DNA from: Ustulina deusta
Taxonomy: Eukaryota; Ascomycota; Sordariomycetes; Xylariales; Xylariaceae
Assembly (NCBI GenBank): GCA_023159155.1
Contig: JAJNNX010000050.1
Span: 248,001 to 312,000 of the forward strand
Direction of reading: 5' to 3'
Length of the DNA: 64,000 bases
The notes below the pieces were generated by a model. The model ran no database searches and had not been told where the DNA came from. It saw nothing but the letters and a program-made list of their open reading frames with translations. The translations under genes were made by a program, and so were the position numbers. Positions 1-11,890 of this stretch are shown here, in pieces (position 1 is the stretch's first letter; every line of letters starts with the position of its first letter).

Positions 1-2178
1 ACCTACATGTACCCAGGGTAGGTACATAATTACGTACCTACCTAGGTATGCACCTACATGACAAGGTAAACAATGCCCTGTTAAATATTGAATCGTCTTT
101 GGTACCTAACCAAGGCCACTTAGGTACCCTCAGCAAACTTATATCCTCCTAAGATACAGTTGTCCCAGTACTGGGCAGGTACATACTTTAGGTAACGTCG
201 AGGTTCTCTACCCGTAGGCATTTATGTATGGGGTACTAGTAGCAACGGAAGTGACAACGCAAGGTCAGGTAGGTACCTCTTTCAGAAAGGGCAGCAATAC
301 ACACACTATGTAGGCACGAAGGGCTCTTCTATTCAATCAAGGCTTATAGGTAACTCGTTACAAAAACAGCAGTGCTATAGACGTGTCTACACGCAAACTA
401 GGATGCCTCAGTTGAGATCTATCCATCCTGCCTAATTAATTTGGTGATAAAGCCCTGACCTCAGTTGGTGCCGGTCCAGCCTTGCCTCGCACTACCTCGA
501 TAAATATTTAGGTAATTATACATTCGGCATGATGACCTAAGCCTTGCAAACTCCCAGCCTTGGTACAGCATATCTACCTAGGTACATTGGCCCCATGTTG
601 CCGTCTCTATGTCCTGTGAACTAGTCCGAGACAAGGAGAAGTGTTTGTTACGATGTTATCATATATTTTCAACCGACAATATGTACTCTTCGTTGTGCAA
701 CCCGCATAGCGTAGGTGGAGAATTCAAGCATCCAGTGCCCATCCCAAGTGTTGGGATTTTCTATCTAAGGTCCTGTTAAATTGTGGCGTTTCTTAGTTAG
801 GCAAGATGTAAAAAACTAATATCTGGTCGAGATATAATTGCAGTAGGTACTGCTGATCATGTTCCCCCTTTCTTCACGCAAGATGAACATAAATCCACCG
901 GAATCGTAAATTGTCGAACACCTCTAACGAGAACTAGACTTAGCAGCATTGAGCTCCCACTTCACGATCGTAAATTATTCAGAGAGGAAAGCAAAATTAA
1001 GCAAAGTCTGGCCAGAACTGACCTGAGGAAACGACCGGGTTTCGTGTTATGCTTAATAACACCGCAAGAATAACGAGACAAGCCCAAGAGGGATAGAGAA
1101 AAAAAGAAGGAAGGAAGCTCACTACATTGGTCGAAATATTTCACTGCCTACACAAACCAAGTCTGATGCGCTTGAGAAAGCTAATATGCTACCACCATAT
1201 ACGTTTCCGCGGGCATTTGCAACACGGAGAGCCGTGAAGGAGCTCTACGCGAATTTATACATAGCAGACGAATGGCAGCAGAAAGCTAGCTTCAGCTGAC
1301 AGAAGGGAAACTAGTCATAGTTGCTTCCATCCTTCTGTAAATGTTCTCGGTAGCTGATTGTCGAGCGAGGCTTATTCAGCCCACTTGACTATATAAAAAG
1401 GATAGACCGATGGCGGACGGTGCTTCATTCCTACTGAGTCATCAATCCTAAATCAGAAGCTTGATTGGTTGGTCACAAGACGCTTCAGAGGCCGTAGCTG
1501 GCCGCTTCTGAGACTTTCTTATCTGGTAGACCGATTTCTCCGGGACCGAGAGAGGATGAGACCGACTAACTAAGTGGCAGCCGACGGTAGCGTCTCCCTG
1601 AAACCGGGAGAGCGCGGCGGCAACGCAGCAGTTACAATGTAGCTGCTTGCTACGCTATTTACATGGGGCGTAATTAGGCAGGTAGTATAGGGGCGCAACT
1701 TGGTTGGCTTGCAACGGACCATGGAATCATCCCTCGCGTCCACGATCTAATCTATGAGGACATTTCTAGCCAGCACAATTCCAACCGGGCTCCTACTTAC
1801 TTCTTTCCTTCACGTCTACCTTTCACGCCTGTCATATATTCTCGTAGGAGAAAACGGCATGCCGGCAGTACCGCCATGCGCGCTCTTATTATCCATTCTA
1901 AATATGTAGTCACTCGTCACGATATTCTGCAGTCTTCGTGGGAGTACTGCACTTATATGTACAAAAGCCATTAGGAAGAAAACCTCATTCATGCCGAGTC
2001 TTTCGACATCTTACCTCCCAAACGCCTGACTCCGATGAGTGGATAGCCTGAAGTAGTATATACCCGCTTGCTTCTCCATTATGCATGCCGCCACATAATC
2101 GTTAACATGTTTTCAAAAGGAAGAAAGTGAAGAAAAAAAAAAAGGACAAGCTTTGCCGCGTTATATGTTACGCTCTCA
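1..2178. other. Intergenic, no gene recognised
   Basis: No reading frame here looks like a protein gene. The first ~60 bases are dense in GTACCTACCTAGGTA-type palindromic motifs, which recur between genes elsewhere in the window. A TATA-like box lies near 1391-1403, followed by a GC-richer stretch with possible hairpins (see findings). The right end contains the 3' flank of the leftward RING-ligase gene. Confidence 0.6.
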
Positions 2179-5101
2179 TCAAGGCAGATAGATGCGACTG
2201 AAGCTGATAACCTCACGCCGACAGCAAACACACTTGTCGAAATTGTTCATTGCGAGAGAGACACGACACTCATCGCATAGACTCAGACACCGGCACGGCC
2301 AGACAATGATCTTGCGAGGTGCGACGTGGCAGACGACGCAAAGAGGGCCAGCCTCGGCATCTCTCTCATCATCATCGCCATGGTGTGCGCTACCCTCTTC
2401 CTCATGGTCCTGTACCTCTGCCCGCCGTGAGAGAATGAGTTGCTCGAGTAAATCCGCTTGTTCCTCATCCGTCATACGGCCTTGATTGAGTTGTCTTCGG
2501 CTAGAGCTGCTAGAGAGGAGAAGTCGCCCTCTTTGGTTATGTTGCATACGAGCGTATTGTGAGCGTGTGACGATTCGATCGCTATTGAGATGGGCAGCCA
2601 GAGCGTGTGCTTCATGTCTCTCTTCGGGGCTTCGTGGATGGAGAAGTCGTGCGAGGTCAGGCATACCGATTAGCTGATCGATGGGTGTTATTTCACGTGA
2701 GAAGGTGACACTGCTTTGCGTGGGCGTTTTTTGTCCTTCGGCCTCTACCTCCGCTTCATCATCATCATCCTGCCATTGGTCGTCTGCGGCCTCTTGGTCC
2801 CCATTCAAGGCGGTAATAACACTCGTAGTGTCCCATTCGTCTGCGTCTTCATTAGGATTCCAATCCCCGCTGGTATCTACTGCGCCCCATAGCTCTCCAT
2901 ACTTCCATGAGTCGTATAATCTTGAATCAAGTTCCTCCTCAGGAAGATTGACAGTTTCTGGTGACCTTCGTAGGCGCCGGCGCACTTCAGCCTCTACATC
3001 AGCTGTCTCATCGTTATAGAGCAAACCATTCCTATTGTTTCGGCCAAATTTGAACCGCGTCTTGGGTGGATCGTTGGGCTGCTTCTCGTCCTTACTTCGA
3101 GCGGGCCAGCGGGCAAGGTAGAGTAGAAGCCCTGGTTGTTGCCTTACGCCAACTCGTGCAAGTCCTTTCAGCACAATCAAAGCGCTCCATCTTAATATAA
3201 GGCGACTAGTGTTCATAAGAAACTCAAAGGCGAGGAGCCATCGAGAATTACGCTCAGCTGCCCCAACCCCTTCCCTCGAGCGCCGATCCCCAATACGAGA
3301 TTTCGGTATGTTCTGGGCTGCTCGCTCTCTAGCATATCCGCTTGATGCTCCAGCTTGGCCATCTTTGATCGGGACCAATCCTATGGTGCCGACAGAATCG
3401 TAAGATGAACCTCCCTTTCCTCCTGGTCCTGCCCATTGCATGCGGAGAGACTCAAGCTCCCGGTAACGTTCTTCTTCAAGCCAGGTCCTCTGCTTAACAT
3501 TGACGCTCAAATCTTCATTCAGGTATACTGCTTCACTTGCCATGGTGATGACGCCAAAACCTGTACGTAAAAGAGCCGTATAGAAATCCATGGCGCGTGA
3601 GATACGAATATCAGCGAGGGAAATATTGGCTTGCATGTTTTCGTGTGCACGATGGATGCGCTCCCGGAAAGTAAGCGGGCGCCCTTCCATTGTCGGTTCT
3701 GGGGGTTCCACGGCAGCTAGAATCAGGGCAAAGGTGTATATAGCGAGACATATTAGAATGCCGGCAAACACCATAAGGTGAGGCACGAAGCCAATGATAC
3801 AGACAGTCGGGAATCGGAAGAGGCCCATATTAGAGAAGTCATCCAATGAGACGTTGACGGCTTCAACGAGCAAACTCCCCATGTAGCACATGGCCCAGAA
3901 GCCCGTGCTCAATAACCGATATTTATTCTGAAGGCCAAAGATACCTAATATGTGGCTTGTGATATGGCTCATCGAGGAGAGGAAGGCAATGAGAAGTACC
4001 TCGGGCGGCGTGTTCACTCTGTTCATTATCATAGACCTTGAGATAGCGATGTTAGCACCGGAAGCTTGCTGGAAAGTGACATTTGATGTGCTCCCGCTCG
4101 AAAAAAGGCCCCAGCCAAGTTGATTACTGATGGCAGCATCCGCCTCGGCAAAGGCCAGGGAATGTTCGAACAATGTCATGCCGGTCTCGACAGCCACAGG
4201 CCGTCCCTGCACGGCACAAGACACAGTCTCTACGAAGTGGCTAAGGCAGAGAGTTTGGAACAAAGGCCATAACTGCGAGAGCGAGCCGCGCAGTTCATTG
4301 GAGAAATCCTGATTACTCGGAGGTATCATATTAATGGCGCGGCAACTGTTGTAGTCGCTAGCGCCAAATAGCAACGTTGAACTGAGTCCATGTAAGTAGC
4401 CACTGGGCTCGGCGAACATTAATTCGGACGTCTTGGTAGAACTACCCCATCGCATCTCGGCGAAGTCGGGAGAGGTTTGGCATTGGATCGCCTGTAGTAG
4501 CCGTCGTGACTGGTAGGCGAAGAGAAGAATAGGCGCAAAACGAAGGAAGAGGCGGAGAGGCCATGTGAGGCGTAGTCGTCTTCGGGATGCCGCGAATATG
4601 TGAGTGCGGTTCAAGATGATGGCCTATCACCACGCAACATCAGCGTCAACTTCCGAAAGGGGTAGACGAGAGGTGACGTACCATGGCAATGCAACAAAGC
4701 GCCCACTTGCTTGTGGCATAACTGAACACGCTCCCCAAGCCCTTAGCGCTGCCTTCCATGGTGAACCGAGAGACCAGGGCGGCGGGGTCCTGGTCGTCTT
4801 CCAGAACGTTGGCTGTGTTGGCGACGGCTTCCGATATGTCGGCCGCCATCTGTGTGGCTGTGGTGGTAACGAAGTAGTCGGAACCGGTGGGATCGGGAAC
4901 GACGCGCTGGCCAAAGCTGTCGATGGCCTCGGGGAAGGAGATGATGGAGCCAATCCGTGTGAGCATCCTAGGTCCGGCAAGGATGAGGTCTTCGAGCGAT
5001 GGAGCGTAACGCGTCCATGTGGAGGTGAAGTTGGCCCAGGCGCTCGCGTTGCTGAATGCGAGAGGAGAGGCTGGTGCGGTGACTGCACCGGGCGATGCCA
5101 T
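2179..5101 (-). CDS. Asi1/Asi3-like multi-pass membrane RING ubiquitin ligase
   Basis: Two exons: 5101-4682 and 4623-2179, with a 58 nt intron (donor GTACGT, acceptor TAG, phase 0), giving about 954 residues. The C-terminus is a RING at about residues 902-943, with CVVC, a PCRC-LSLC core, CDEC and CVCC, followed by a short tail ending in YLP. From memory this layout is typical of yeast Asi1 and Asi3, which with Asi2 form the inner nuclear membrane ligase that degrades mislocalised proteins and latent Stp transcription factors. Several hydrophobic segments lie in the first half (for example PLRLFLRFAPILLFAY and FVPHLMVFAGILICLAIY), so the RING probably sits on a soluble tail. The region between membrane part and RING is acidic and low in complexity. 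It is longer than the yeast proteins (about 620-680 aa). The start is the first ATG opening the conserved-looking N-terminal exon; an in-frame upstream start is possible. Confidence 0.75.
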
Positions 5102-6170
5102 CTCGGGGCCGTGGTCTTCGCTCTCGTTTTCCCTTGTATCACGGCGGCGGCGACACAAGCAGATGAGCCAGGGCCTCTCGGGTCTCGGTGTCCGACCCAG
5201 CGGTGGGAATGGCGGAGGGGCGGGAAATGGACAGGTTGGAGGCGGTCTCAGATTGGATGGTGGTGCATGTTTATTATGGAAGGTCCTACAATGGTCGGTA
5301 CGTTGGTTAGTGGTTCCGAACCAGGCAAGATAGGTAGGTCATCAGCAGGAATTCGCCGGTTGCCCCGGCGTCGTGCTAGTATGGATGGTAGCTCCCGCCA
5401 GTGCCAAGTCTAGGCTATCTAGATACAAAATATGCACGTTCAGACGATCCAGTTCTTAGGTAACTCTGCCAACATCGCCATTGAAGCAACTAGGTGCCCA
5501 ATGGCGTTGGGTTCCAAAATTGCTACCTATCGAAGGTTCGATCTCTTCAAGTTCCATTCTTAGTATTGAGATACGCCGTTTAATTCGTGCATCGTATTGC
5601 ACAGTCATCTGCTTGGGCTTGGCTCGTGATTTGTCCTGGCTGGCTAATGCTGTCATCATACATACTAAGTAAGTAAGCATACAGATGAAGGATACCTAGT
5701 CCTTCAAGGTCATGCTGGCCATCAACCTGATGGTCCCATACAAACCTTCTACATAGAGTTTTGCTCATGTGGTTTCAAGGCAGTTAGCTTGACTAGTATG
5801 GTGCCACTTTTTACTACTGACACTTCAGGTCGCAGAATCATCAATGGTCTCGAGGTTGCAGTTCTCTCCCCAGCTCCACCATCCACATTCGGGTCATCTA
5901 TAACTTAGGCCGTGGCGAAGACAACCTCTAATAAATACTACCTTGGCGCATACAACGCTGAGTGTGCCCTGTGTGCGTGCTTGATGCTGCTATTACCGTC
6001 TTGGGCGTTCGTCAATGCGTACATCCCATTCGTGTCCCATTCGTGTAAACCTGACTCGGCTTCCAGGTGCCTTAGATCCTCAGGCCTCACAGCCTATATC
6101 GAGCTGTTAAGGCTGTACCTATACTGTAATCTTGATAGGTTCAGATGGTTGTTTGCCGAAATCGGTAAGA
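5102..6170. other. Intergenic, no gene recognised
   Basis: This stretch holds the 5' flank of the RING-ligase gene and the 3' flank of MTR3. A 94-codon open frame at 5912-6196 begins with GTG, runs into the MTR3 end and has no recognisable features, so it is not called. Confidence 0.5.
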
Positions 6171-7109
6171 TCATGATACATCTTGCTCGGGATTGATGGC
6201 TTTCTTTAGAACCATACTGACAACGCGGTTGGCATTGCGACACGCAACCAATGCTCTCTCGACCAGATTATTGTACAGCATGACATCAGCTCCGGGCAGC
6301 TGACCCTTGAACCAAATGTTCGTGACCTCATCTCGTGTGGGTAGGTAGGCAATGCAGCAAGCCGCATATATCTTGTGGTAATCGGCAATGGCTGGGTCGA
6401 GGACGATGGACGGTGGGCTTGTTGCGTCCTTGGCGACTAGCGCTGCGACGCCGCCGGCCACGGTGTCGACGCAGTCGATACCCGCATCGGCGATCGCGGC
6501 CGAGGCTACAGTGATGCAGCCGCTCAACACATTCATTGTATCCCAGCCATCTTCGCGTTGGTTTTCAGGCGCATTGCGATCCTGATCGCCCTCTATTATA
6601 GTGACTATGATGTCGACACCGCTCTTGGGCCAGCGATCTGCGATGATGGCGCCTCGAAGTGCTGTCTCCAAGTGTACACCGAGATCTCTCTCGCTCGAAT
6701 CCCGCAAATAGCCGCGGCGTTGTTTCGTCGCAAAAGGTGCATATTTGACGTGAGTCGTCAGGATGATGTGGGGGGAGAAGGGCGCAGATCGCGGGAGAGC
6801 TCGCGGGCCGTGGACGGTGCAGGTCAACTTGAGGCTCGTGTTGCTAGGACCAGTCGCATTGGGGTTCTCAAGCTCCAAGTAGGCGGATCCAGAAGCGGAC
6901 GGCGTCACACCCGTTTTCAAGACTACGTACGCATGGAAGTTTAGCGGGTGAAAGGACGAACGCGATAATCTCGCCACAGCGTGCTACGTACAAATCTTGC
7001 GGATGGCATTTGCAGGCTTCTCTGCGCGATCCCGAGGTGGGGCAGGGCTGTCGTAGACAGGAGGCAGAGTAGTTCCCACGGGACCATTTATCCTTCTCCG
7101 GTCAGTCAT
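6171..7109 (-). CDS. MTR3: Exosome complex subunit Mtr3 (RNase PH-like)
   Basis: Two exons: 7109-6992 and 6922-6171, separated by a 69 nt intron (GTACGT donor, TAG acceptor, phase 1); 289 residues. The N-terminus MTDRRRINGP and the splice-restored stretch RKIFLKTGVTPSASGSAYLE match the fungal Mtr3 pattern of the RNase PH fold. Mtr3 is one of six catalytically inactive RNase PH-like subunits of the hexameric ring of the nuclear and cytoplasmic RNA exosome, which threads RNA to Rrp44 and Rrp6. The ATG at 7109 is chosen because it directly opens the family N-terminus; an upstream in-frame GTG run is ignored. The gene lies head to tail behind the ligase gene, with no sign of shared transcription. 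Confidence 0.85.
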
Positions 7110-8571
7110 GGCGGCCTGGATTTTGGTGTTCGTTGCCGATGCGGTTGGCTGGGCAAATATCACAGGCACTGGGAGCTTTTGTTAGGTTGTGTTGAAGCTC
7201 TAAGAAAATCGGAGCCCCATCTTCCTTATCGATTTGCCCCGCCGGCAGCTGCCAATCACATGGTACCTAAGGTAGGCTCCACTCGCAGCCAACCTTTCCC
7301 TTAAATTTCGTTCTTTAGAATTTTGCAGCTTCATCCTCCACTCCCCTACCACTTCGCTTTCTGCTGAAGTTTGGCATCAATCACCTTGAGAGCACCATCT
7401 CACGGCTCAAAGAGAACTAGCAAGTGGTTGGGTCGATTAGAACATCGTTTCATTGATCCGATTATGAGACTATCGTGCTTGGACAACTCTTTTCTTGCCG
7501 AAATATTGTACGGTAAGTTGGAAACTCGCGCTCAGCCCTTGGTCCCATGGCCAACACCTTTCCCTCTACTCCTTCTTCGCTATTGATGAAGTATCTTCCA
7601 CAGTTCTCGCGATCTCCTGAGCATTTTGAACTAAACATGCACTACCATCTGAAGCACCATCTTGCCTACATTTTCTAGAACCCAATTTCTAGGCCAACAG
7701 CTAACGACGGCATTAGTAACACGGAAAGTAAAGCAGACCTATATCCCCTTGTCTGTTTCGATATTTGATTAGGAGGTCAGTCATACACAGCTCGCGCTCT
7801 TCTCTTTGTTTCTTTTTCTGTGATGAGACCTAAATCATTCAGTTCTGCTTCTGAACATAATGAAGAAACCCATATACCAAAAATTTACTCTGATGCAACA
7901 ACATTTCCCAAATTTGCTTAAACACCTTTTGTGATGGGACAATTATCTGACCGTTTCTCAGATTTACTTAGATGTCACCGCATGTCTCTCAGTGATTCGA
8001 TAATCCGTATGAAATCGAGAGGTAAGCCATCTTCATTTGTACACGTACACTTTATCCATCATGATGAAAACTGTTTATCCATTCAACTATCTCACAATGT
8101 GTCGAGCCACCCTCCCTCACCGGAGTCGGCCCTTCTGGGCTGATGATGATTGGTTGTGGAGTTGCTTATCAGCTGCTCTAGTCTCGTGCTGGAGTTGTTG
8201 AAAGTGTTATGCTGGCTTCCGAGTTTTCCATCCTCATGTCTCGTCTTGAGGTGTGTGGTGGAGAGCCGACACATGTGAATGAGTAAACCGGTTTGCTGAA
8301 CTAATGCCATCATATTATATTTCGAGTCGAGCCAATATTATGACCTCGCTAACCCCATATTGATTTCAGGTCTCCTTGCCATATTCTATATCTTTCAAAA
8401 GCTACAGCCTTGCAAGCAGGGCAAGAAGGTGAGAGGAGTAGATGATGCTGTGACCAACGGTAGAATTGTCGTAGCCATGTATGATCGATTATATTTGCTC
8501 GCCTTGGTAGAAGCGCCCAGTTTATTTGATATCTATAACATGAATACATACAACGGCGTCTTATTGTCCTC
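7110..8571. other. Intergenic, no gene recognised
   Basis: Short open frames occur on both strands (for example 7371-7586 and 7931-8143), but none has a recognisable domain, coding bias or clear splice partners. The left end is the promoter side of MTR3 and the right end the 3' flank of the short-chain dehydrogenase. Confidence 0.5.
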
Positions 8572-9788
8572 CTATGATCTTCTGTGCATGGTTCCGGCAC
8601 CAGCCTGGTGGTTGGGAAAGATTAGTGTGTCAGCAACCACGACGTTCTCCCTCCTTCCGGCAACGAAGACAACTATCTCAGCAATGTCATCAGGAGTTAA
8701 AGGATCAACACCGCTAGAAGTGTAATTAGCGATAAAAGACCTAACCCGTAGGGTAGAAAACCCCAGCAGAACTCACGCGTATACGGCATCAGCCTTAGCT
8801 TTATCGCCATAGAACCGAACGACAGAGAATTCCTGTGTCAACATTAGTATATACTTCACCAGGTCCCGCAACACCCTGCTTTTCTTAATAATAATAAAAA
8901 TAAAAATAAAAAAGCACACTTACGGTCTCAACTTGGCCGGGATCGATCTCAAGCACACGGACGCGCGAGGCGATGAGCTCCTTGCGCAGGGAATCGGTGA
9001 AGCTGCGGACGGCGGCCTTGGTGGCGCAGTAGATGCTGCCGCCGGCGTAGGGCTCGCGGCCGGCGATGCTGCCGATGTTGATGATGTCGCCGGAGCCGCC
9101 GTTGGGACGGCGCAGGAAGATGGGCAGGATCGCCTGCGTCATGTTGATCAGGCCCGTCACGTTCGTGCTGAACATGACGTCCACGTCCTCCTCGGCTATC
9201 TCCGGCGCCTTGGCTACGCCCTTGACGAGACCGCTGTTGCGGTTATTCGTTTCGCGTTAGTTTTTTTTATATCATTTCTTCGCCTCAGTGTCTTGTCAAT
9301 GCATCCGTCGTCCTGTGTGTCTTTCTCTCCGAATAGTATGAAACCTGTTCTGTTCCCCATCCTGCACGATAGGGGTGGGCGGGTGGATGGAGACAGACGA
9401 CAGAGAATGTAGAGAGATAGATAGATAGGTAGGTAGGTAGGTAGGTAGGTGGATGGGGAAGAAAAGAGACTTACGCATTATTCACGAGCACGTCGATCTC
9501 CTTGAATTCCTCGGGCAGCTTGTCGACGAAACCCCGCACCTCGTCGGGCTTGCTGACGTCGAGCTGCACGGGGAGCACGGCGACGTTGCCCTCGCCGACC
9601 TCGGCCTGGATGTCGGCGGCGATCTGCCTCAGCGTGTCGACGCGGCGCGCCGTGAGCACGAGCTTGAGACCGCCCGCGGGCGCCGCCGTCCGCGCGAACT
9701 CAAAGGCCGTGCTGCGGCCGATCCCGGACGACGCGCCCGTCACCAACACCGTCTTGCCGGCGAGGCGCTTCGCGACGGCCGAGGACAT
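8572..9788 (-). CDS. NADP-dependent short-chain dehydrogenase (YMR226C-like)
   Basis: Four exons: 9788-9475, 9233-8924, 8832-8777 and 8713-8572, totalling 274 codons (273 aa). All junctions use GT-AG and keep the frame. The classical SDR signature is complete: TGASSGIG at residues 17-24 for cofactor binding, NNA near 103-105, and the catalytic set N129, S160, Y173 and K177 (NIGS and YCATK). The C-terminal motif VDPLTPDDIAE and the end FPNHQAG match the family of yeast YMR226C and bacterial YdfG, which oxidise serine and allo-threonine and reduce various carbonyls with NADP. Expected to be cytosolic. The first intron is long for this region (241 nt) and carries a GATA/GGTA microsatellite. The ATG at 9788 follows a low-complexity His/Leu/Ser-rich frame that is probably 5' leader. 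Confidence 0.88.
9416..9450. repeat. GATA/GGTA tetranucleotide microsatellite
   Basis: A run of GATA units passes into GGTA units, inside the first intron of the short-chain dehydrogenase gene. Confidence 0.85.
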
Positions 9789-10739
9789 GGTGCGCGATGC
9801 GAGTCTCGGCGTGAAAAGGGTCTTTTGGAAAAGGAGGAGGAGACGCGGACTACTACTGGATCCTGGTCGGAAGTGGCTGGAAAGAAGCGTGCGTAGCAGT
9901 AGTAGTGTATGGTGGTGGTGGTGGTGGCTTGAGGCTGTTGTGCGATGGAGGGGCATATAGATACCTAGATAGGGAGAATGGGTGGGTGGATTGAATAGCC
10001 GGATCGGGCTTGCGACGAGATCAGACAGACGGGAAGAAAAAAAAAGAAGAATAAATACAGTAAGTAAAATGCAACAGTCTACGTCGTACTTGCCCTCTTA
10101 TTCGCCAATCCTGGGCTGCTGCGGTTTTAACCAAGGCGGATATTTGGATACTCGATATCGGATCAAGAAGGTAACTTGCTGTAGGTACCTACCTACGATG
10201 TCGCCATCGCGCGGAGGTCCTTCGTCAACCCCGCCATGGTGGATGATGGTCTTTTCCGAGCTGCCCCGCCGACTTAAAAAAAAAAGCCGATTTCCCGGTG
10301 ACTTAGTAGGTATTAATACCATCGCATATCATATCATCTCGGAGAGAATACAGACATACTATATACTTGTCAATAGTGAATAACGATGGCCCTTAAGAGC
10401 TTGAGTTTTTGATTGATATCAATACCGCTGCACAGCCGTCCTCCGACATACAATCTGCTATTATTTACTCATCTTTCAACACTTCCTTGTTTCCCCGTCC
10501 GCAGAAGTAGACAGCAGAATCAACTTCCTCCAGTCCCCCGCGAGCAATAAGAAAAAAAAAGAGCAATGAGAGGAAGCATTGGATTAGTTTCCCCCATATT
10601 CGGACTGAGGATGGTAAGTGATGCAGAAGATGTTTCTATTCTGTTTGGCGCGGCATCGCCTTTTTCCATATAGGCGGGTTTTGGACGTGGTGGTTTCCAA
10701 TCGCCCATTTGTGCGCGCGCAGCACAGCACATCACCATC
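9789..10739. other. Intergenic, promoter side of the dehydrogenase and tRNA leader
   Basis: No gene recognised. It includes a GTAGGTACCTACCTACG motif near 10181-10198 and A-rich runs. Open frames here lack coding features. Confidence 0.5.
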
Positions 10740-10833
10740 GCTGAGGTAGTGTAGAGGTTAGCACGTAGGATTTTGATCAATACTGGATTATTATTAAAAT
10801 TCCTGAATCCCCGGTTCGAACCCGGGCCCCAGC
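10740..10833 (+). tRNA. tRNA-Gln (anticodon TTG) with intron
   Basis: The sequence folds as a cloverleaf: acceptor GCTGAGG (10740-10746) with CCCCAGC (10827-10833), bases TA, a D arm GTGT-AGAGGTTA-GCAC, an anticodon stem TAGGA/TCCTG, a short variable loop AATC and a T arm CCCGG-TTCGAAC-CCGGG. The anticodon loop reads TT-TTG-A, placing TTG at 10773-10775 and predicting glutamine. A 23 nt intron at 10777-10799 follows position 37, the standard eukaryotic site; it would need the SEN complex, one subunit of which (SEN34) is encoded at 13370. The D arm closely resembles eukaryotic tRNA-Gln as recalled. A T-run after the 3' end (from 10834) fits Pol III termination. One acceptor position (A5 opposite C68) is mismatched, so a decayed copy cannot be excluded. 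Confidence 0.8.
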
Positions 10834-11890
10834 TTTTTGCCGTGCAAAAATGTTGATGTTTGTCTTGCATATTCTGCAAGGGCGGATCGTTCTTGTTTCC
10901 CCTGGGTATTTCTAGCGGCCGTGCCCCTGAAAAAACAAGGCTGGAGAGGAGGGGGGGGGGGAGGGGGGAAGGGGGGTTATGAGAAAATGCAATGATTAGT
11001 TCGTTTTTATACTTGATTGCTGTGAGACATGGAGCTTTGGGTAAGGTATTATGCTTAGCATAAACTATTGTTCTTATTTGTGAATAACTTGTATATTATT
11101 GTCTTGGAACCGTGCAAACGGTCTGCATGTCTCATAAGAGCTGGTGATAACTGATAACAGGAGGAAAACAAAGCTGCTAGACGTGTACAATCAACTGCAC
11201 CACTTTCCCCGTAGAACACCTTAAAACAGAACATATGGGTTCACATATTTAAGTATTATTGTACTGGTATAATAGGAATCGCTCTTCTAACATACCCTCT
11301 AGGTATCAAACATCTAGTCTTCCTCTTCAGTTTATGAAATTACTGGAGGTTCCAGCCTTATACTTCTTTCACTTCGCACCAGTGGGCTGTTTCAGTCCCT
11401 CTATTCATCGGAGTGGAAGCATTCCGCGGAAAAGGGGAGAAAGGGGGCGTTAGTGTTATATTCCCGAATCCTCTCCTTGATCGTAAGAAAGCGGACGGTT
11501 GAGCTGACAGAATTTTACCGATATCGGGTTGTTCTCGGCGGTTCCGTGGGCCTTTGCTGCCGAATAGTGTAGTACATGCAATAAATACCATTACACCACT
11601 TGCTGTGTAGAAGTGCTCACGCATCAGGAGTCGTCCGTCTTCTGAGGGTCGGGAATACTCTGAATTTAAGCCCTACGGTCCTCTAGCACAGCAGAGCAGT
11701 GATATAGTTATCGCTGCAGTCGAAAGAACATCGTCATGCCTCCAAATGGTTATTCCCGCCATGATTATGTTTCGTATATGTCTCGACCCATCAGGGGTTG
11801 TGTCTATTTCTTTATCTCGTCCTTCCAACGGGATCATGGTCCCTGTCAACAAAGGGACCTCTTAGGATTCTATAGGAATCTAACAAGTTC
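10834..11890. other. Intergenic, no gene recognised
   Basis: After the tRNA terminator comes a G-rich low-complexity stretch at about 10950-10976, then unremarkable sequence into the 3' flank of the hydrolase gene. No supported gene. Confidence 0.5.

Noticed and set aside
4604..5413. 269-codon plus-strand frame opposite the RING-ligase N-terminal exon
   Set aside because: It is antisense to a well-supported exon and intron, Gly/Arg-rich and without domain features; typical of GC-rich coding shadow.
5912..6196. 94-codon frame with hydrophobic stretch between the ligase and MTR3
   Set aside because: Begins with GTG, no good start context, and overlaps the end of MTR3.
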